Shown here: positions 35,693 through 48,888 of the stretch, piece after piece
Numbering within the stretch: position 1 is the stretch's first letter
How the letters are laid out: each line of letters begins with the position of its first letter
Source of the DNA: Volutella citrinella
Lineage: Eukaryota > Ascomycota > Sordariomycetes > Hypocreales > Nectriaceae
Length of the DNA stretch: 64,000 nucleotides
Assembly (NCBI GenBank): GCA_034401135.1
Contig: JAWZSP010000006.1
Span: 1,736,001 to 1,800,000 of the forward strand
Direction: 5' to 3'
Made by a program: the position numbers and the translations under genes
Notes under the pieces: model-generated
Told to the model about the DNA's origin: nothing
The model's input: only the letters and a program-made list of their open reading frames with translations
Database searches by the model: none

Positions 35693-38600
35693 TATTAATA
35701 GCTCTTATTTAGTTATACTACTTATATAATACTAAGTAATACTTATAATAGTATCTTAAGAAAAGAAGTTTATTATTACTAGCTTATTAAGTACTTATTA
35801 AAACACCCTACCTAGTAATAATATTATAAAAAATATTAAGAAAGAATTTAATAATAATTATAGACTAGATATTACTTAACTTAAGGTAGATAATATATTT
35901 TTAAAAAAGTAATTAAAAGATATAAAGGTATACTTTACTTAGATTAGGAATTATATTAATAAGTAGATTAGTTAACTAACTTAATAGACTGCTATTTTTA
36001 ATAAGTAATTAATTAATACTTAAATAGAGAATATAAGCTTTAGAGAAACTATTAATATTATTAGAAATATATAGATATATAGATTTTAGAATATTCTAAG
36101 AATTAAAAATATTAGGTATATAGAACTATTTATTAAGAATTTTAAAAAAGTTATTAAATTAAAGAACTCTAAGCTATAAAAAGGTAATAAAGCTACCCTA
36201 ACTAACTTTATTATAATACTCTGATCTTATTTTATAATATATAAAAATATATTTAATAGTAAAGAATATAAAATATAATTTACTATTAAGCTTTTTTAAG
36301 GAGATTTATAGATTACTATAAATACTTATTTTAAAAATTACTTTAAAAATAGCCTAGCTATTAAAAAGGGGTTTACCTAGACTTTATTTAATAATTTTAA
36401 GGCCTTTAAATAAATACTAATTAATAATTTTAAAGAAGTTAATAAAAGGTATTAAGTACTTATAGCTATCTAGAAACTTAATTAATATAAAATAATATTA
36501 GCCTATTTAATTAAATTCTAATATTTATTAAATAAATTTAACTAGACTAATAAAATAGTAATTAATAAGTTTTATTAAGAACTTAAAGATAATATTAAAA
36601 ATAAATTAGTAAAAAATATAAGCCTACTTATAGACTTTATAAGCTATAGATAACTTATTATTAAAATTAATAACTAATTATTTAAACAATCTTAGGAAAA
36701 ATAATATAAAAGTGGAAATAAAAATTATAAGACTTAGTTAAAATAGAATTAGAAAAGAAAATAATTTACTCTAACTTTTTATAAATAAGCGCTAGGATTA
36801 ATAAAACTTAGTAATACTTAGAAGACCCTTTACTAAAACTATAATAAGTATAAGCACTAATTACCTAAGTATTATAACTTAATAAAAATAAATAATAAGT
36901 TTAAACCTAAGTTTAACTAAATTCTTAAAAAAAAGAAAGTATAATTTACTAATATATAATATAATAAAAATAAGTAAATAGTTATTTATATAGTTAAAAT
37001 AATCTAAGTTATATAATTAGTAGATAACTTAGAATAAGACTTAGTTATTATAACTTATATAAAAAAAACTGCTAGATATAAAGTTAAACCTAGACCTATT
37101 TATTTAAAAATATAAGATAATAAGTACACTTAGTATACTATATATAAATAAACTAGATATAAAGTATAGTATTATAACTTAATAAAATATATTAAAAAAG
37201 TAAGACTTAATAATTTTAACTCTACTTAATAGTTAGTAAGGTATTATAATAAAGAAATAGTAAGTATTAACTAAGCCTTTTACTTTAAAAAGAAGAAAAA
37301 AGAATATATTTACTTTTTATACCTTAAGTACTAAAAGAAAGTAGCCTGCTTTACTTCTTAATAATAATAAGAATAGTATATAAAATAATACTTATTAATA
37401 TACTAATAATCTATTAAGTAACTTAGGGTTATAAAATAATAAAATAAGACTTAAAAAAAATAATAGTAAAAGTATAAAAAAGACCCCTTAGAATACTAAG
37501 AATAAGACTAAGAAAAAGATTAGAAATAGGTAATTAATAAAAAGTTTAACTCTATAAATTAGAATATAAGTTATAAAGATAAGATATAAACTATTATTAT
37601 ATTAGCTATACCCTGACTCTATATAAATAAAATAAAAAACTAATATAATATCTTAGTATATTTTATATACTAATTAAAAGTATATAAAATATTTACTTAA
37701 TAATAAAATAAGTATATTATATTAACTAAAGCTTATAACTATAAGCCTTATTAAAAAAATAATAATATACTAGAACTTTAGGGACTGATACTTAATATAA
37801 GCTAAGAAAAGCTAATTAAGACTATTATTATAACTTAATTAAGTTATAATTTAATAAAGGGCTTAAGAGATAAAATTACTTTTATAATAATATTTATTAT
37901 AAAAAATAAATATAATACTTACTACTAATAAAAAAGGAACTTATAATAGAAGTAGGTAGAAAGCTACTTTAAGTAATAAAAAGCAGAAAACTACTTTATA
38001 AAAGAATAAATACTAGTCCTTAAGGGACTTATATACTAATATAATAATACTAAACTACTATATATAATATAATAAAAATGCAATTAATAAAGAGAACTGA
38101 CTCTAAAACTAACTACTAATAATTAAGTTATTTTCTAAATATAAAAATAAAAAGAAGTAAATAACTTTTATATCTAAGAGAAATTATAATAGTTCTAGAT
38201 ATATAGACTTACTTCTAACTAATTATTATAAGTTAAATAGGATAGAGCTCTCTTACTAAAACTAAGTTTATAAAAAAATAAGTTCTAATTATAAGACTTA
38301 GAAGGGATAGACTCTTAATATAAAAAAATAACCTAGGTTTTTTATAAACTGAATTAATAGGAAAAAAAAGAAAGCTAAATATATACCCTAGCCTAATAAC
38401 TTACTAAGAAAAGTATAGTAATTATTACTACTTTTATATAAAATAATAAGTAAAATTATATTAATACTAATATAAAAGATCTAATAATATTTAGCTTATA
38501 TAATATAAAATATAAAGACCTATCCTAGATATATTATTATAACTATATATATTAAATATATAAAGAAATAAAGAGGAAGTATAATATATACCTAACCTAA

Positions 38601-41600
38601 CCTAATTAAGGTATAGAAAAACTAATATTATTATTATAAAATAGTAAGTACTAATAGGAAATAATAAGAAGACTAGAATATAATATAGTTATTATTAACT
38701 TATAATTATACTATAAAATATAATTATATACTTATATTAATATAAAATATAAAGTATATATAAAGTATAAGCTTAATTAATATTATTATAATAGAGGATA
38801 TAATAATAAAAAAAAAAAAAGATATTATTAGTAACTAAGCTACTTAAATAACTAGAAAACCTAATTAAATAACTCAGTACTATTATTAGTAACTATAAGA
38901 TATAATTAATAATAAAGATATAGATTAAAAAGAAATAGCTAAATATACTAATTAATAGCAAAGCTAATATAAACTATATCTTATTATAACTAGTTAACTA
39001 AATATAACTACCTTAAATAGAAAAGGAATAACTATATAATATAATAAACTTAAAAAGATCTACTTTTAATTATAATAATAGAATTATTAGCTATAAAGTT
39101 AAGTATATAAAGACTTATATAAATAAAAAGAATAAAGAAATTAATTATAATATTATACTAATAGTATTATATAATATAGTTCTTAGATATAAATAATTAT
39201 ATTAGTAGAACCTACTTATTAATTAAAAGACTGGCTATATTTAAGACTAACTAAATACTAATATTAATAAGTTTTATAATAATATAAAATCTTAACCTAA
39301 GAATAGTTATAAATTAATTAATAATAAGATAGATAATATAGATACTATTATTATCTTAAAAAGGATATTATAAAAATAATAGAAGCTATATAATAGATAA
39401 GCTTAATAAGTTATTATATACTTATAAAGATAGCTTATATAGCTTAATAAAATACTTAAAGCTTAGAAATTAAAAAATAAACTTAATAGACTTATTTTAA
39501 TATTATTTTAGTACTAAAAATATAAATAACTTTTTATAAAAAAACTAGAAATAGAACTATTATTATATAAATAATAGGACTATAAAATAGTTCTTAAAAA
39601 TAGAAAAATAATAAAATTCTTTTCTATTTATAACCTAAATAAAATAAAACTTATAACTTTTAAAAAATACTTAAAAGAAATACTATATAAAAGTTATATA
39701 TAAATATTAACTTTAGAAGCTAGATATCTAGTTATATTTATTCTAAAAAAGAATAATAAACTTAGGCTAGTAGTAGACTATTAATAACTTAATAAAGTAA
39801 TAATAAAGAACTAAACTTTATTACTATTTATTTTAAAAATAAAAGACTGATTATAAGAAATAAGGAAGTTTATTATACTTAACTTAAAAAGTATATATAA
39901 CTTAATATAAGTTAAGAAAGGATATAAATAGAAGACTGTATTTAGAACTAAGTTTAGCCTTTTTAAATATCTTATTATACTTTTTAGCTTAATAAATATA
40001 TTAGTATTATTTTAGTAAATAATTAACTATATATTATATAAATACCTTAATATATTTATAATATATTATCTAGATAATATCTTAATATTCTTAGAGAATA
40101 ATAAATAATATATAGAATATATATATAAAGTATTATAGAAATTATAAAATATAAAGCTATTAGTAAAATTAGAAAAGAGCGAGTTCTATATAAAGAAAGT
40201 AAAATTCTTAAGATATATTATCTTTTATAATAAAATTTATATAAACTTAAAGAAAATTATAATAATATAAAATTAGCTAAACTTAATAAAATACTTAATA
40301 GTAAAAGATATCTAGTTATTCTTTAGATTTACTAATTACTACTAAAAGTTTATTAAAAACTTTAGTAATAAAGTAGTACTCTTAACTAACCTAATAAAAA
40401 AAGGGGTTACCTTTAAATAAATAAATAAGAAATAAAAAGTATTTAAAATAATATATAATACAATCCTTAAAGAACTTATATTTATAATATTTAATTTAAA
40501 TAAACTTATAAAGCTTAAAATAGATATTTTAAATAGTAGCCTAGGAACTTAAATTAAATAATAAGATAAAAATAAGAAGTTATACCTAATTATATTCTAC
40601 TTATATAAACTTATTAAAGTAGAACTTAACTATTTTATTTATAATAAAGAATTCCTAGCTATTATTAATACTTTTAAAAAGTTTTAGTAATACCTTAAAA
40701 GAAGTAATTATTAAATTAAAATCTATATAGATTATAAAAATATCTCTTATTTTATAACTATATAAAAACTAAATAAGTAATAATTATAATATACTAAATA
40801 CTTATTTAAATTTAACTATATTATTATTTATAAAAAAAGATCTAAGAATAATAAAGTAGATATTATTAGCTAAAGACTAGACTTTAAATTAGATAATATT
40901 AAAATAAAAATATAGCTTTTTAAATAAGATAATAAAGGAAATTATATCTAAAACCTGATTAGCTAAATTATTACTTTTAGATAAATATAATAATAAGAAT
41001 TAATAATCTAAGACAAAATATAAAAACACTTAATAAATAAAAACTAACTAAGACTACTTTTTATACTTAATAAACTCTAATACACTCTTATTAAAAAAGT
41101 ATATAAGTATATCTTATATAGATATTAAAAAGTAAAGAAAATAGTTAAATACCTAAAATAGAACTATATCTTTTTATAAATAAAAAAGATAGTAAAATAA
41201 GTTATTTTAATATATAACTTTTATAAGAAAACTAAGGTATTATAATATAAACCTTATAAAATATTATAATTATTACTAATTAGTAAATAACTATAATACT
41301 TAGTTATAATAAACTTTATTATAAAGCTACTATTATTAAAAGACCTAATTATTAAAATATACTTTAATAATATATATATAATTATAAATTAATTTATAAA
41401 GTTTATATATTATATCTTATATAAAAAAGAAATAGATATAAAGTAATTAGTATTTATATTTTATAAAGTAATAGTCTTAGCTTATAGCTTACTAATAAAG
41501 ATCATCTTTAATAAAGAACTAATATTTATATTAAAGTTTAACTAAGGACTTATAAGTATATTAGGCCTAAATTATAAATTAACTATAGCTTTTAAAGTAT

Positions 41601-43001
41601 AAGTTAATAGTTAAATAAAATATTTAAATTAAGAAGTAGAATAATACTTTAAGTACTATATTAACTATATATAAAATAACTAAGTAAAACTACTACTAAT
41701 TATATAATTATTATATAATTTGTTATATTATAATAGTATTAATATAATACTAACCTTAATACTTTATAGTTATAACCTAAATATATACTAATAATTATAA
41801 GAAGGACCCTTAAATATTAAGACTATACTTAAAACAGACTAAATTAAAGTAATATATTAAGAAATAAAAATAGAACTTAAGTATATTTAGAATTAAATAA
41901 AAAAGTATTATAATAAGAAAAAATTAGAAAGACTGACTTTTAAAAAAAGAGATATAATCTACCTATTTATAAAAAATCTAATAATAGTATAATAAAATAA
42001 AAAATTAGACTATAAATTTATTAGACCCTATACTATTAAAAAACAGATCTTGATAAATAATTATAAACTAGACTTACTTAAAAATATTAAGGTATACTTA
42101 ATATTCTATATCTTACTCTTAGAATTAGCTAAAAATACTATTAGAGTATAAATAGATATACTATTATAATAAGAACTAGAAGTTCTACTTAATACTAAAT
42201 AAATAGTTAAGAAAATCCTAAATAAAATATATAAAGATAGTAAAATACTTTATTTAATTAAGTAAAAAGATTAGCTTAAATTAGAAAATATATAAGAACC
42301 CTTAGAAAACCTTACTTACTATTTAAAAAAACTATAAGAATACCTAAAGACTTAATAAAGAAAATAGCAAACTAGTTAATAATATTAACAGCTTTTACTA
42401 CTTAAGCCTCCCTAATAGAACGCTGCTTAGCTAATAGAGTACTACTTAAAAAAGTAACCCTGTCCTTTTTATCTAGCTCTTATAAGCCCTACTTAACTAA
42501 GGAAGCCTCCCTATCCTTAAGAAGCTTTTTTTAATAATAAAGATAACTTAAATAGACTATAATTTTCTTTAATTTCTCCTTTTCTTTTTTAATATTCTTA
42601 TCTAACTTTTACTATATAAAAGTATTATATACTATTAAGGAAGTTAGTAGAAAAGTAATAGAAATAATAAGGAATATAAATAAAAAGGAGTAATATTTAT
42701 ATTATTATAAGTATAACTATACTAGATATACTTAGAATAATATAATAATTTACTAGATATCTAATAAATTAACTTATTCTTAAAATAATAAGAATATAGT
42801 ATATTAATTATAAAACCTTTAATAGTAATATAATTAGTAAGTAGGGCGCGCTGCTAGGTCTTAATAGACTTAAAAAGTATACTTAATATAATAATAATCA
42901 GCATAAGATAACTATAAGTCTAAGTTTATAAACCTATATAATAAATTAATATAAATCACTTATCTAGCCTTAGAGTCAAGACCTTATAAAAGGAGATATT
43001 A

Positions 43002-43452
43002 TATTAGAACCTAATACTAATATATTATACTTATATAGAGCGTATAAAATAGAAAAACCTAAATAATAAACTATAGCTAATTAATATTAGATTACTAGGA
43101 TTATAATATAATTCTTATAATCCCTACTTAATAGACTAATTAAAGATAGATTACCTAGATTACTATTATAATCCTAGTAATCTAAGATAAATAAAAGATA
43201 GGTAATAGGCTATATAATAAAGGACTAAATAAACTATATAGACTTATAAAAAAGTATATATCTAGTATAAGCAGCTTTTTAGCTATTAATAACACTTAGT
43301 TATTATAATACCTCTTGCTTATTACTAGACGTAATAATATATCTGTCTTATATACTAATCAACGCTTAGTATTACGCCCTAGTATAATTGCTAATATAAA
43401 CCCCAGTACGATTACTGCTGTTTACACAGTTAGGACCAACCCGGTCGTCACA
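43002..43452 (+). repeat. 3' LTR of element B
   Basis: 451 bp, begins TATTAGAAC (RIPed TGTCAGAAC). Its end, GGACCAACCCGGTCGTCACA, preserves the original terminus. From about 43315 on it is nearly unmutated. Confidence 0.88.
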
Positions 43453-43457
43453 CTAGC
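43453..43457 (+). repeat. Target-site duplication, right copy
   Basis: ctagc directly after the terminal CA of element B, identical to 35237-35241. Confidence 0.8.
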
Positions 43458-43791
43458 GCCCATGTTCCCTGAGGAGGAGCCTGAGGAATGGCACACTGAT
43501 TTACAAAATCTAGTCAACGAAACCAGTAACAAGAGTGAGCTGTCCGACTTCGAAGAATTCACAATACCAAGGGAATAGCGAACCTCGACTCCCATAGATC
43601 TGTATGCTTTAGCAGACGATCCTAGAGCATTGAACATGGTAGAAATAGGAACACAGCCCGTCATTGGGAGGCAACAGCGCTGCGAACCTGACAACCCCAC
43701 CTCAAAGAAACGGAGTCTCGACAAGATCTCAGGCTGTGAGAGTAAGACTTTAGATGAGGGCCATCTGCGTTCAAAGCGTCGGAGAAGATGA

Positions 43792-44657
43792 AGTCGTCCG
43801 CGCTCGCTAAAGCATGTTATACGCGTTGATACTTGTGCGGTATGCGGTGCTTGATTCATTCGGGGTTGTTGCAGTGCCATTTGGTTTACTCCTTCTTTGC
43901 TAGCTAGTTTAAAATCGCCTTCAATGCTGACTGGATCAGCTAAGAGGTGCGAATAGAGAGTACTTCTGTGAAGTCGGTCTCCGTCCCAACTTGGTTGCGC
44001 CAAGAAAAGACCGCTGATGCCTTCCAATCTAGGTGCGAAGGCAACGTCTGTCTGTGGCGATGAGCCCTCACCAGCCTTCCTCCTGGGCCTCTGTAAAACG
44101 AGAAAAAAAAAACCGGTTCCAACTTCTAAGGTGGCCGATTCTGGCCGGCCACGACGCGACAGTAGCTGCTTTCGGCTTACTTATAATGGCTATTTTAGGA
44201 CTTAAACGATCCTGGTTAACTAACACCCGGTATCCCCTCTTGAATGGCGGCAACTTAGTGGCCACCGAAGATTCTCGAAACAAGCGCTTGAGAGATACCT
44301 TTAACTCCCTCTCTACAATCCCCGCCCAATCGCTCGGACGATCCCACTTTCAGTCCTGAAGAAGGTGACCTGCTGAAGCTAGCCCGGCTGGCATGGAGCT
44401 AAGCTCTGAGGTACAGGCTGAACCGTTCGGTAGTGTTAGTGGTAGTAGTCACTGGCTAGTAGGGAGGAGAGCAACAATATCCCATGAAATGGTACGTAAT
44501 TTTTGCCATCTATAAGAGACTGACCCAAAGACCATCATTGGATAATCAAGAGCTCGAGAGCATCTTGGATCCCTATCACTAGATGTGACATATATGATCA
44601 AGCCCGCGCCTAGTTTGTCATTCCGATATGGCTATTCTGGCTTCATGCCCTCAGCGA
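43792..44657. other. Normal-composition DNA, no gene called
   Basis: Overlapping short frames on both strands (43422-44027 minus, 44033-44359 plus) lack motifs and overlap the pseudogene end, so they are treated as chance frames. Confidence 0.4.
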
Positions 44658-45206
44658 TCATAGCTCGTCTCGGGGCCCATTCATCACGCGGTTAGCCAGA
44701 AGGCCCCCAACTACTGACTCGGCCAATTTTCGCTTGCTATGCGTACTTGAGTTTCCACTAACCATGGCGCCAATAGCTGCGGCACCCAATGCTGCAGTCG
44801 CCACTCTAGTTCCCTTACTTCCATTCCAATTGCCTGGTTTCTTCCACACCCGGATGGTTTCTACAGCTGCCGCATCAATTGCGGCAACAACTGCATGTTC
44901 CAGCCTCCCACTCGAATGTGACTTTCGTTCAGCGTGTCTCTTTCTGTAATAGTTTCGATGCTGACGACGATCCCGGCTTAATTCGCGGTCTTCTAAGGAA
45001 CGAGCACGCCTTCTAGACCGAAAACGCTTGGGGAGAATATCGTCTGATCGTTCAACGATTCCATGGTTCAGTGACCTAGATCTTGGTCGCCGCTCATCGT
45101 CGCTATAATAGTATTCATCTTCTGAAAGATCTGGAGAAGATTCATATCGCCTCCGATAGCGTCGCGTCGGAACGAGGTCGGGCAAAATGAATGATTTTCG
45201 CAGCAA
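44658..45206 (-). CDS. Arg/Ser-rich, Ala/Gly-rich C-terminal hypothetical protein (partial)
   Basis: An open minus frame of about 182 codons without an in-frame ATG near its start; a TGA lies about 15 codons upstream. The N-terminal half is rich in Arg, Ser, Asp and Tyr (SEDEYYYSDDERRPRSRS). The C-terminal half is helical and Ala/Gly-rich (ATAALGAAAIGAMVSG). It resembles the C-terminal part of the long, low-complexity ascomycete proteins with RS-like repeats and Ala/Gly helices (DUF3824-like), but that is only a compositional resemblance. Probably a 3' exon or a truncated copy. Confidence 0.35.
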   Translation of the reverse strand: MLRKSFILPDLVPTRRYRRRYESSPDLSEDEYYYSDDERRPRSRSLNHGIVERSDDILPKRFRSRRRARSLEDRELSRDRRQHRNYYRKRHAERKSHSSGRLEHAVVAAIDAAAVETIRVWKKPGNWNGSKGTRVATAALGAAAIGAMVSGNSSTHSKRKLAESVVGGLLANRVMNGPRDEL

Positions 45207-45666
45207 ACCGTTTCGAATTCGAAATTTGAAGATTCAGTGAAACAATTTGGTTCGGCATTTCTTGAATGGGCTGCTCCCGGCTCTACAGCTAAATGGTCCC
45301 CTGGAGCACCTAGCGGACGTCACGCTGACGTACTATCGCCACATTGTCCCGCCCTCGGAACACAGCTGCCGGGATATCTTCCGTCCTACATCCCTTTATG
45401 ACAATTCTCGTCCTTAGGAAGCGCTGAAGGACTTGAAGGGGTTTGACATGACTCATAGGCCTTCGCTATATCCAACTTCTTTTCACGTGGGCGGGGTTGA
45501 CCGAAGAGGTGATTGATGCACATTGCCTCTTGCGTCTGTGGCTGAAGAGAGCAAATTCTGCTCCATAACAGCCTAGAGCTCTGTAATATAAGAATGTGTA
45601 TAAGAATGTATCAGGCCTGCCGTCGTTATATTATTTTTATCTGTTAGCCTTCTAGCGGTTTCTAAT
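45207..45666. other. Intergenic, no gene seen
   Basis: Normal composition, no supported frame. The plus-strand end may hold the promoter of the Ecl1-like gene. Confidence 0.4.
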
Positions 45667-45942
45667 ATGTCGTCAGGTCTGGAATGGACGTATAATCCAT
45701 GCCTCAGTTGTGGCACCCAAACAGAGGGAGCAACGTACTGCTCTGATTCCTGTCGGCTGTCAGAATACGACAAGACGCCTGCGTCATATAACAGTTCGAG
45801 CTCGCCTTCTACGCATATCACACAATCTTCCTCAACATCGCCAGCCCAAGATGCCGGGGTATCGGCCAAGGCAGAGAAGGAATTGAGAGCATATAATATG
45901 TCATTGGACCAGTCGAAGATGAAGAGAAGAGCATCGCGTTGA
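45667..45942 (+). CDS. Ecl1-like zinc-binding small protein
   Basis: Single exon, 91 aa, from the ATG at 45667. The N-terminus WTYNPCLSCGTQTEGATYCS followed by DSCRLSEYD carries four cysteines (12, 15, 25, 29) in the C-x2-C...C-x3-C spacing of the Ecl1 family. In fission yeast, members extend chronological lifespan and respond to zinc and nutrient stress. The rest is Ser/Thr-rich and ends in a basic KMKRRASR. Filamentous-fungal members are often longer, so this copy is short, but the frame is clean. The longer antisense frame (45573-46043) is judged a shadow, since the cysteine motif lies on this strand. Confidence 0.65.
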   Translation: MSSGLEWTYNPCLSCGTQTEGATYCSDSCRLSEYDKTPASYNSSSSPSTHITQSSSTSPAQDAGVSAKAEKELRAYNMSLDQSKMKRRASR

Positions 45943-46258
45943 AGCTGAAATATCTCCACTCCATTCGCGGGGCGGGAACAGGTGCCTACAACATCATCGA
46001 CACTCACACCACCAGGTGTTAGTATCTCTCCAGGGACGTCCAAGTTGAAGCATTCCTGTTTAAAAGAGACGCGGGGAGCAAGCGCAAATAAGCATAGGAA
46101 TATTGTGTATTGAGTGATCTAACTAGCTAGTAAAAAAGGGGAAGCCGCGGTCGGCGTTATGATGTGCGATGTCGGCAGTTGCCTTACATATTAGGTGTAA
46201 ATCGAGATGGTGGGTAAACTGCGGGATGACGGTCCGATCCACACCAACAACTCGACTC

Positions 46259-47325
46259 TCATTCAACTCGACTCTCATTTAACTCGACTCTCATCCATTC
46301 TTCTGTTCCAATGTGAGATCGTTCTCGAACACGTTCCCACTCTCGAACATGTTCCGGTGGTAGTCTTCTGTGGATGTCTTCGGTTGAGAAGCTTGATCCC
46401 AAACTCATCCGATTCAGGCTGTCGTCGTAGATCCCGTTAAATGCATCGTCGTCTACGTCCACATCAAGAAACTCAGACACCCCATAGGGATCCGACGGTG
46501 AGATGCTATACAGCCACTGCAGGTCATACAAGGTGGGATCAACCACGTCGCTGTCTGTCAGCAACATATTCGCCTCGGGTGGCAGGCTGGAGACAAATGC
46601 AGACTCGTCACAAATGCAGTTGCAATCCGGACATAAATCGATAGGCATCGTCTGTTTAAGAACCGAGGCCGCCTGGGATCGAGGTGTCGCCGGATATGAT
46701 CCAGATTCGGTAAGGTCGACATCCGTCCTTAGCTCAGGAGGCGAGGACTCTGGAAGTGGGCTAGCTGATAATTTAAATGCCTTCCTTGTAAGGTCCTGGA
46801 GCCGGTTATGTTGAGTTGGTGAGGCCAGCAAGATATTCTGAGTTGACCACGGTCGGGAGAGGATCTGGTCAACCTCGGGAAAGTATTGGGAAAATTTCCG
46901 GTTCACCTCGTTCTCGTGCAATTGCTGGTCTTGGCCTGATGCCAACTCAGCCGTCGTCGCGGGGCTCTTTGGCGAGCCCTCTTCGACGGATAAGGACGGT
47001 CGGCGTCGTCCCCGGAGCTGATAGGATCGCGGGAAATCATCATCCACCTCCTCGTACATCGCTTCCTTCAGGACGATGTCCCTGGTCACGCAAAGGCCCT
47101 TGCCGGTTCGCAGTTTGTGAACCTCGCTGGCCCGACGCGCTGATTGGAATCGAGCCTCGATGCTGCGGTCGCCTCGCCTTGAGGCGGCGATGAAGGCGCG
47201 TTCTTGGTTCTGCTCATGCGACCGTATCGTCTGTATGATGTCATTATATATCGCATAGAAGAGGGATAGGTAGCATGGTGAGTAAGGGCTTGTTATACCT
47301 TTTGTGGGGGGCTATCAAGATCCAT
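46259..47325 (-). CDS. Two-exon uncharacterised ascomycete protein, probably nuclear
   Basis: Exons 47325-47299 (MDLDSPPQK) and 47230-46259 are joined by a 68-bp GTATAA...CATACAG intron, giving 332 aa. The first exon is tiny, and the frame upstream of the acceptor has no ATG, which makes the splice choice natural. Residues 10-60 (SHEQNQERAFIAASRRGDRS, then RFQSARRASEVHKLRTGKGL) form a basic helical segment of a type seen at the start of several ascomycete-specific proteins. The remainder is acidic and Ser/Pro-rich, with a small Cys cluster (LCPDCNCICDES) at about residue 230. No enzymatic domain was seen. A long upstream region (about 1.5 kb) suggests complex regulation. Function unknown. Confidence 0.7.
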
Positions 47326-48888
47326 GGTAGGTCAATCGGCCTGAGAACTATTCATGCGATGCGAGTCGAGACGACGCAGGTTGGTGATGTCAATATCGAA
47401 CTGGGTTGAGACTCAAGAAGCCGTCAGAACTGAATCGAGCAGTGGTTATTTGTAATCTGTAGTCGGGGTCGACGATGGTCAGGAGCTCAAGAGATGGTGT
47501 TTGCAAAGCCAGAGATGATGGCAATAAAGAATTGTGGGAGTCAATCTTGAAAGGTGAAGAGGGCACAGATGAAATCGAGCTGGGTTCCCAGTCATAAAAC
47601 TGGGTGTTAGCGACTGCGAGGCGTTTTGTATGAGGTGGACATAAGACGAAGCAAAGTGTCAGGCAGAAAAAAACATGCTTCATTCACTCCATCTTGCTGC
47701 TCAATTGAAAACCTGGCCATTGGCCGTTGGAGGCGATCCGTGGAGCAGATGGGGCGAATGATGTACGGGGCTTTTGACATGGTTTGAAAGGCACCAGGGA
47801 CCAACAAATGCAGCAAACGCAACATCACGTCATGGCAGCCCCTCAATTCTCCATGCAAATATACAGTACTTGATGCTCGCCCTTGTCGAAAATCCCCACA
47901 ACCTTCCCAGTTCCCCGCCTCCCCGACTCTCTGCCTCCCCGACTCTCGCCTCCCCTTTGCCCATGGGCCGTCAGCAAGCCGTGGAAAAACCGTTTCGATC
48001 GCCACCGAATGTTTCCCAATCCAATCACGGTTATCTGACTCGCCTAACCAATCTAAGTCCTGCTGTTCCCGTTGTATCCACCGTACCATTTTCTCCGACT
48101 CAGTGACCTTTGCAGGTTTTGCGTTGATCAGAATGATGGAATGACCCACCCTCATGCATCATGGTCGTCATGAAAAGCATCATCACCAGCGAGAACGAAA
48201 TTTTTGAAACAACAGCCACACAAAGAACACAACACTCCCGCCCGTGATTGCAATGGCCTCGACGGATCACTACATCTTCCCCTGCGGTGTTTTGATTTCT
48301 GCAGAGGTCGGATTGCGGTCGCGGGCGGGACCAGAGCGCGAAACGTTGAGAGCACGCCTCGAAAACCACGCGTCCACCAAAGACAGCGACCTTAGCTGAG
48401 CAACGACATATCCCCTGTAGTGCGACGACGAAGCCCGAACATCTCCAACAGCACCCTCTTCCAAACGAATACACAGCCACGTATGGGTTTTGCCGGCCGA
48501 CCCATCTCATCGACAAGGTTTGCGACGTCCCATCACGACGAGATCTCGGACAGAACGGTATCACCTCCTGCGCGGCCGAGCACCAGACCACTTGGAGGAC
48601 TCAAATCAGATGGGTAAATCCAAAAGTGAACTGTTCTGAGCTCGTCGCCTATCCGGATCTTCTAAAGTACGACAGGTCTCATCAATTGGGATTCCGACTG
48701 GCTCCCCGGCGGAATAAACTTCATTCAGTCATGGAAATCTGGCAGGCGGGGTTGCAACAGTGTCCCCTATCGTCCTCCGTACACCACTCTATTCCCCTCA
48801 GGCTTCAGGCTTCCTTCCATAAACCGAGCAACTATCGATACGTTAGCATATGAAACCAAGCAATTGACGAAGATGCGTACATTGGCGA
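47326..48888. other. Long 5' flank, no gene called
   Basis: About 1.5 kb between the 332-aa gene and the end of the methyltransferase gene. It contains a pyrimidine-rich stretch with direct repeats of CTCCCCGACTCTC near 47920-47955. Several overlapping frames up to 182 codons exist on both strands; none shows a domain or normal start context. Confidence 0.45.

Larger units (their letters stand above)
35242..43452 (+). mobile_element. Chromodomain Ty3/Gypsy retrotransposon B, RIP-inactivated
   Basis: 8,211 bp with 451-bp LTRs (TG...CA) and a 5-bp target duplication. Gag-pol is collinear with element A and clearly homologous, with the RT motif RLVVDY at about 39762, YLDNILIF at about 40067 and the chromodomain at about 42206-42320. 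It diverges from A in the LTRs and in the segment between the chromodomain and the 3' LTR (42330-43001). It is RIPed throughout except for the last about 140 bp of the 3' LTR. It is inactive, since no frame is open. Confidence 0.9.
34341..43791 (+). pseudogene. Unknown nuclear-type gene split by retrotransposon B
   Basis: A degraded plus-strand gene runs from about 34341 to 35241 and continues from 43453 to a TGA at 43789-43791. A likely intron near 34643-34677 separates an N-terminal part (helical, NNLVLDLTTRVLELTA) from the main part (DIETAY, ELRYEFYLGVKQYL, LPLLSTSSSPDSL). Then comes an acidic Asp/Asn/Lys-rich tract. At the insertion point the frame ...LLLLIPYLA meets PMFPEEEPEEWHTDL exactly when element B and one copy of the ctagc duplication are ignored. 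After one TAG (43576) the frame goes on to DLYALADDPRALNMVEIG and ends in a basic KRRRR tail typical of a nuclear signal. Stops upstream are TAG, TAA and TGA consistent with RIP. No family recognised. Confidence 0.55.

Noticed and set aside
19560..43300. Alternative genetic code or mitochondrial DNA as explanation for TAG/TAA-rich frames
   Set aside because: Stops occur only in duplicated or AT-rich sequence, whereas neighbouring genes use normal stops and spliceosomal introns. RIP explains it.
43315..43578. 87-codon ORF starting within the 3' LTR of element B
   Set aside because: A chimera of LTR sequence and the interrupted host exon. Only the part after 43453 has coding meaning.
45573..46043. 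156-codon minus-strand ORF
   Set aside because: Overlaps the Ecl1-like gene in antisense; the cysteine motif supports the plus strand.
47607..48155. 182-codon minus-strand ORF
   Set aside because: Low-complexity shadow of a pyrimidine-rich flank; no motif, no start context.
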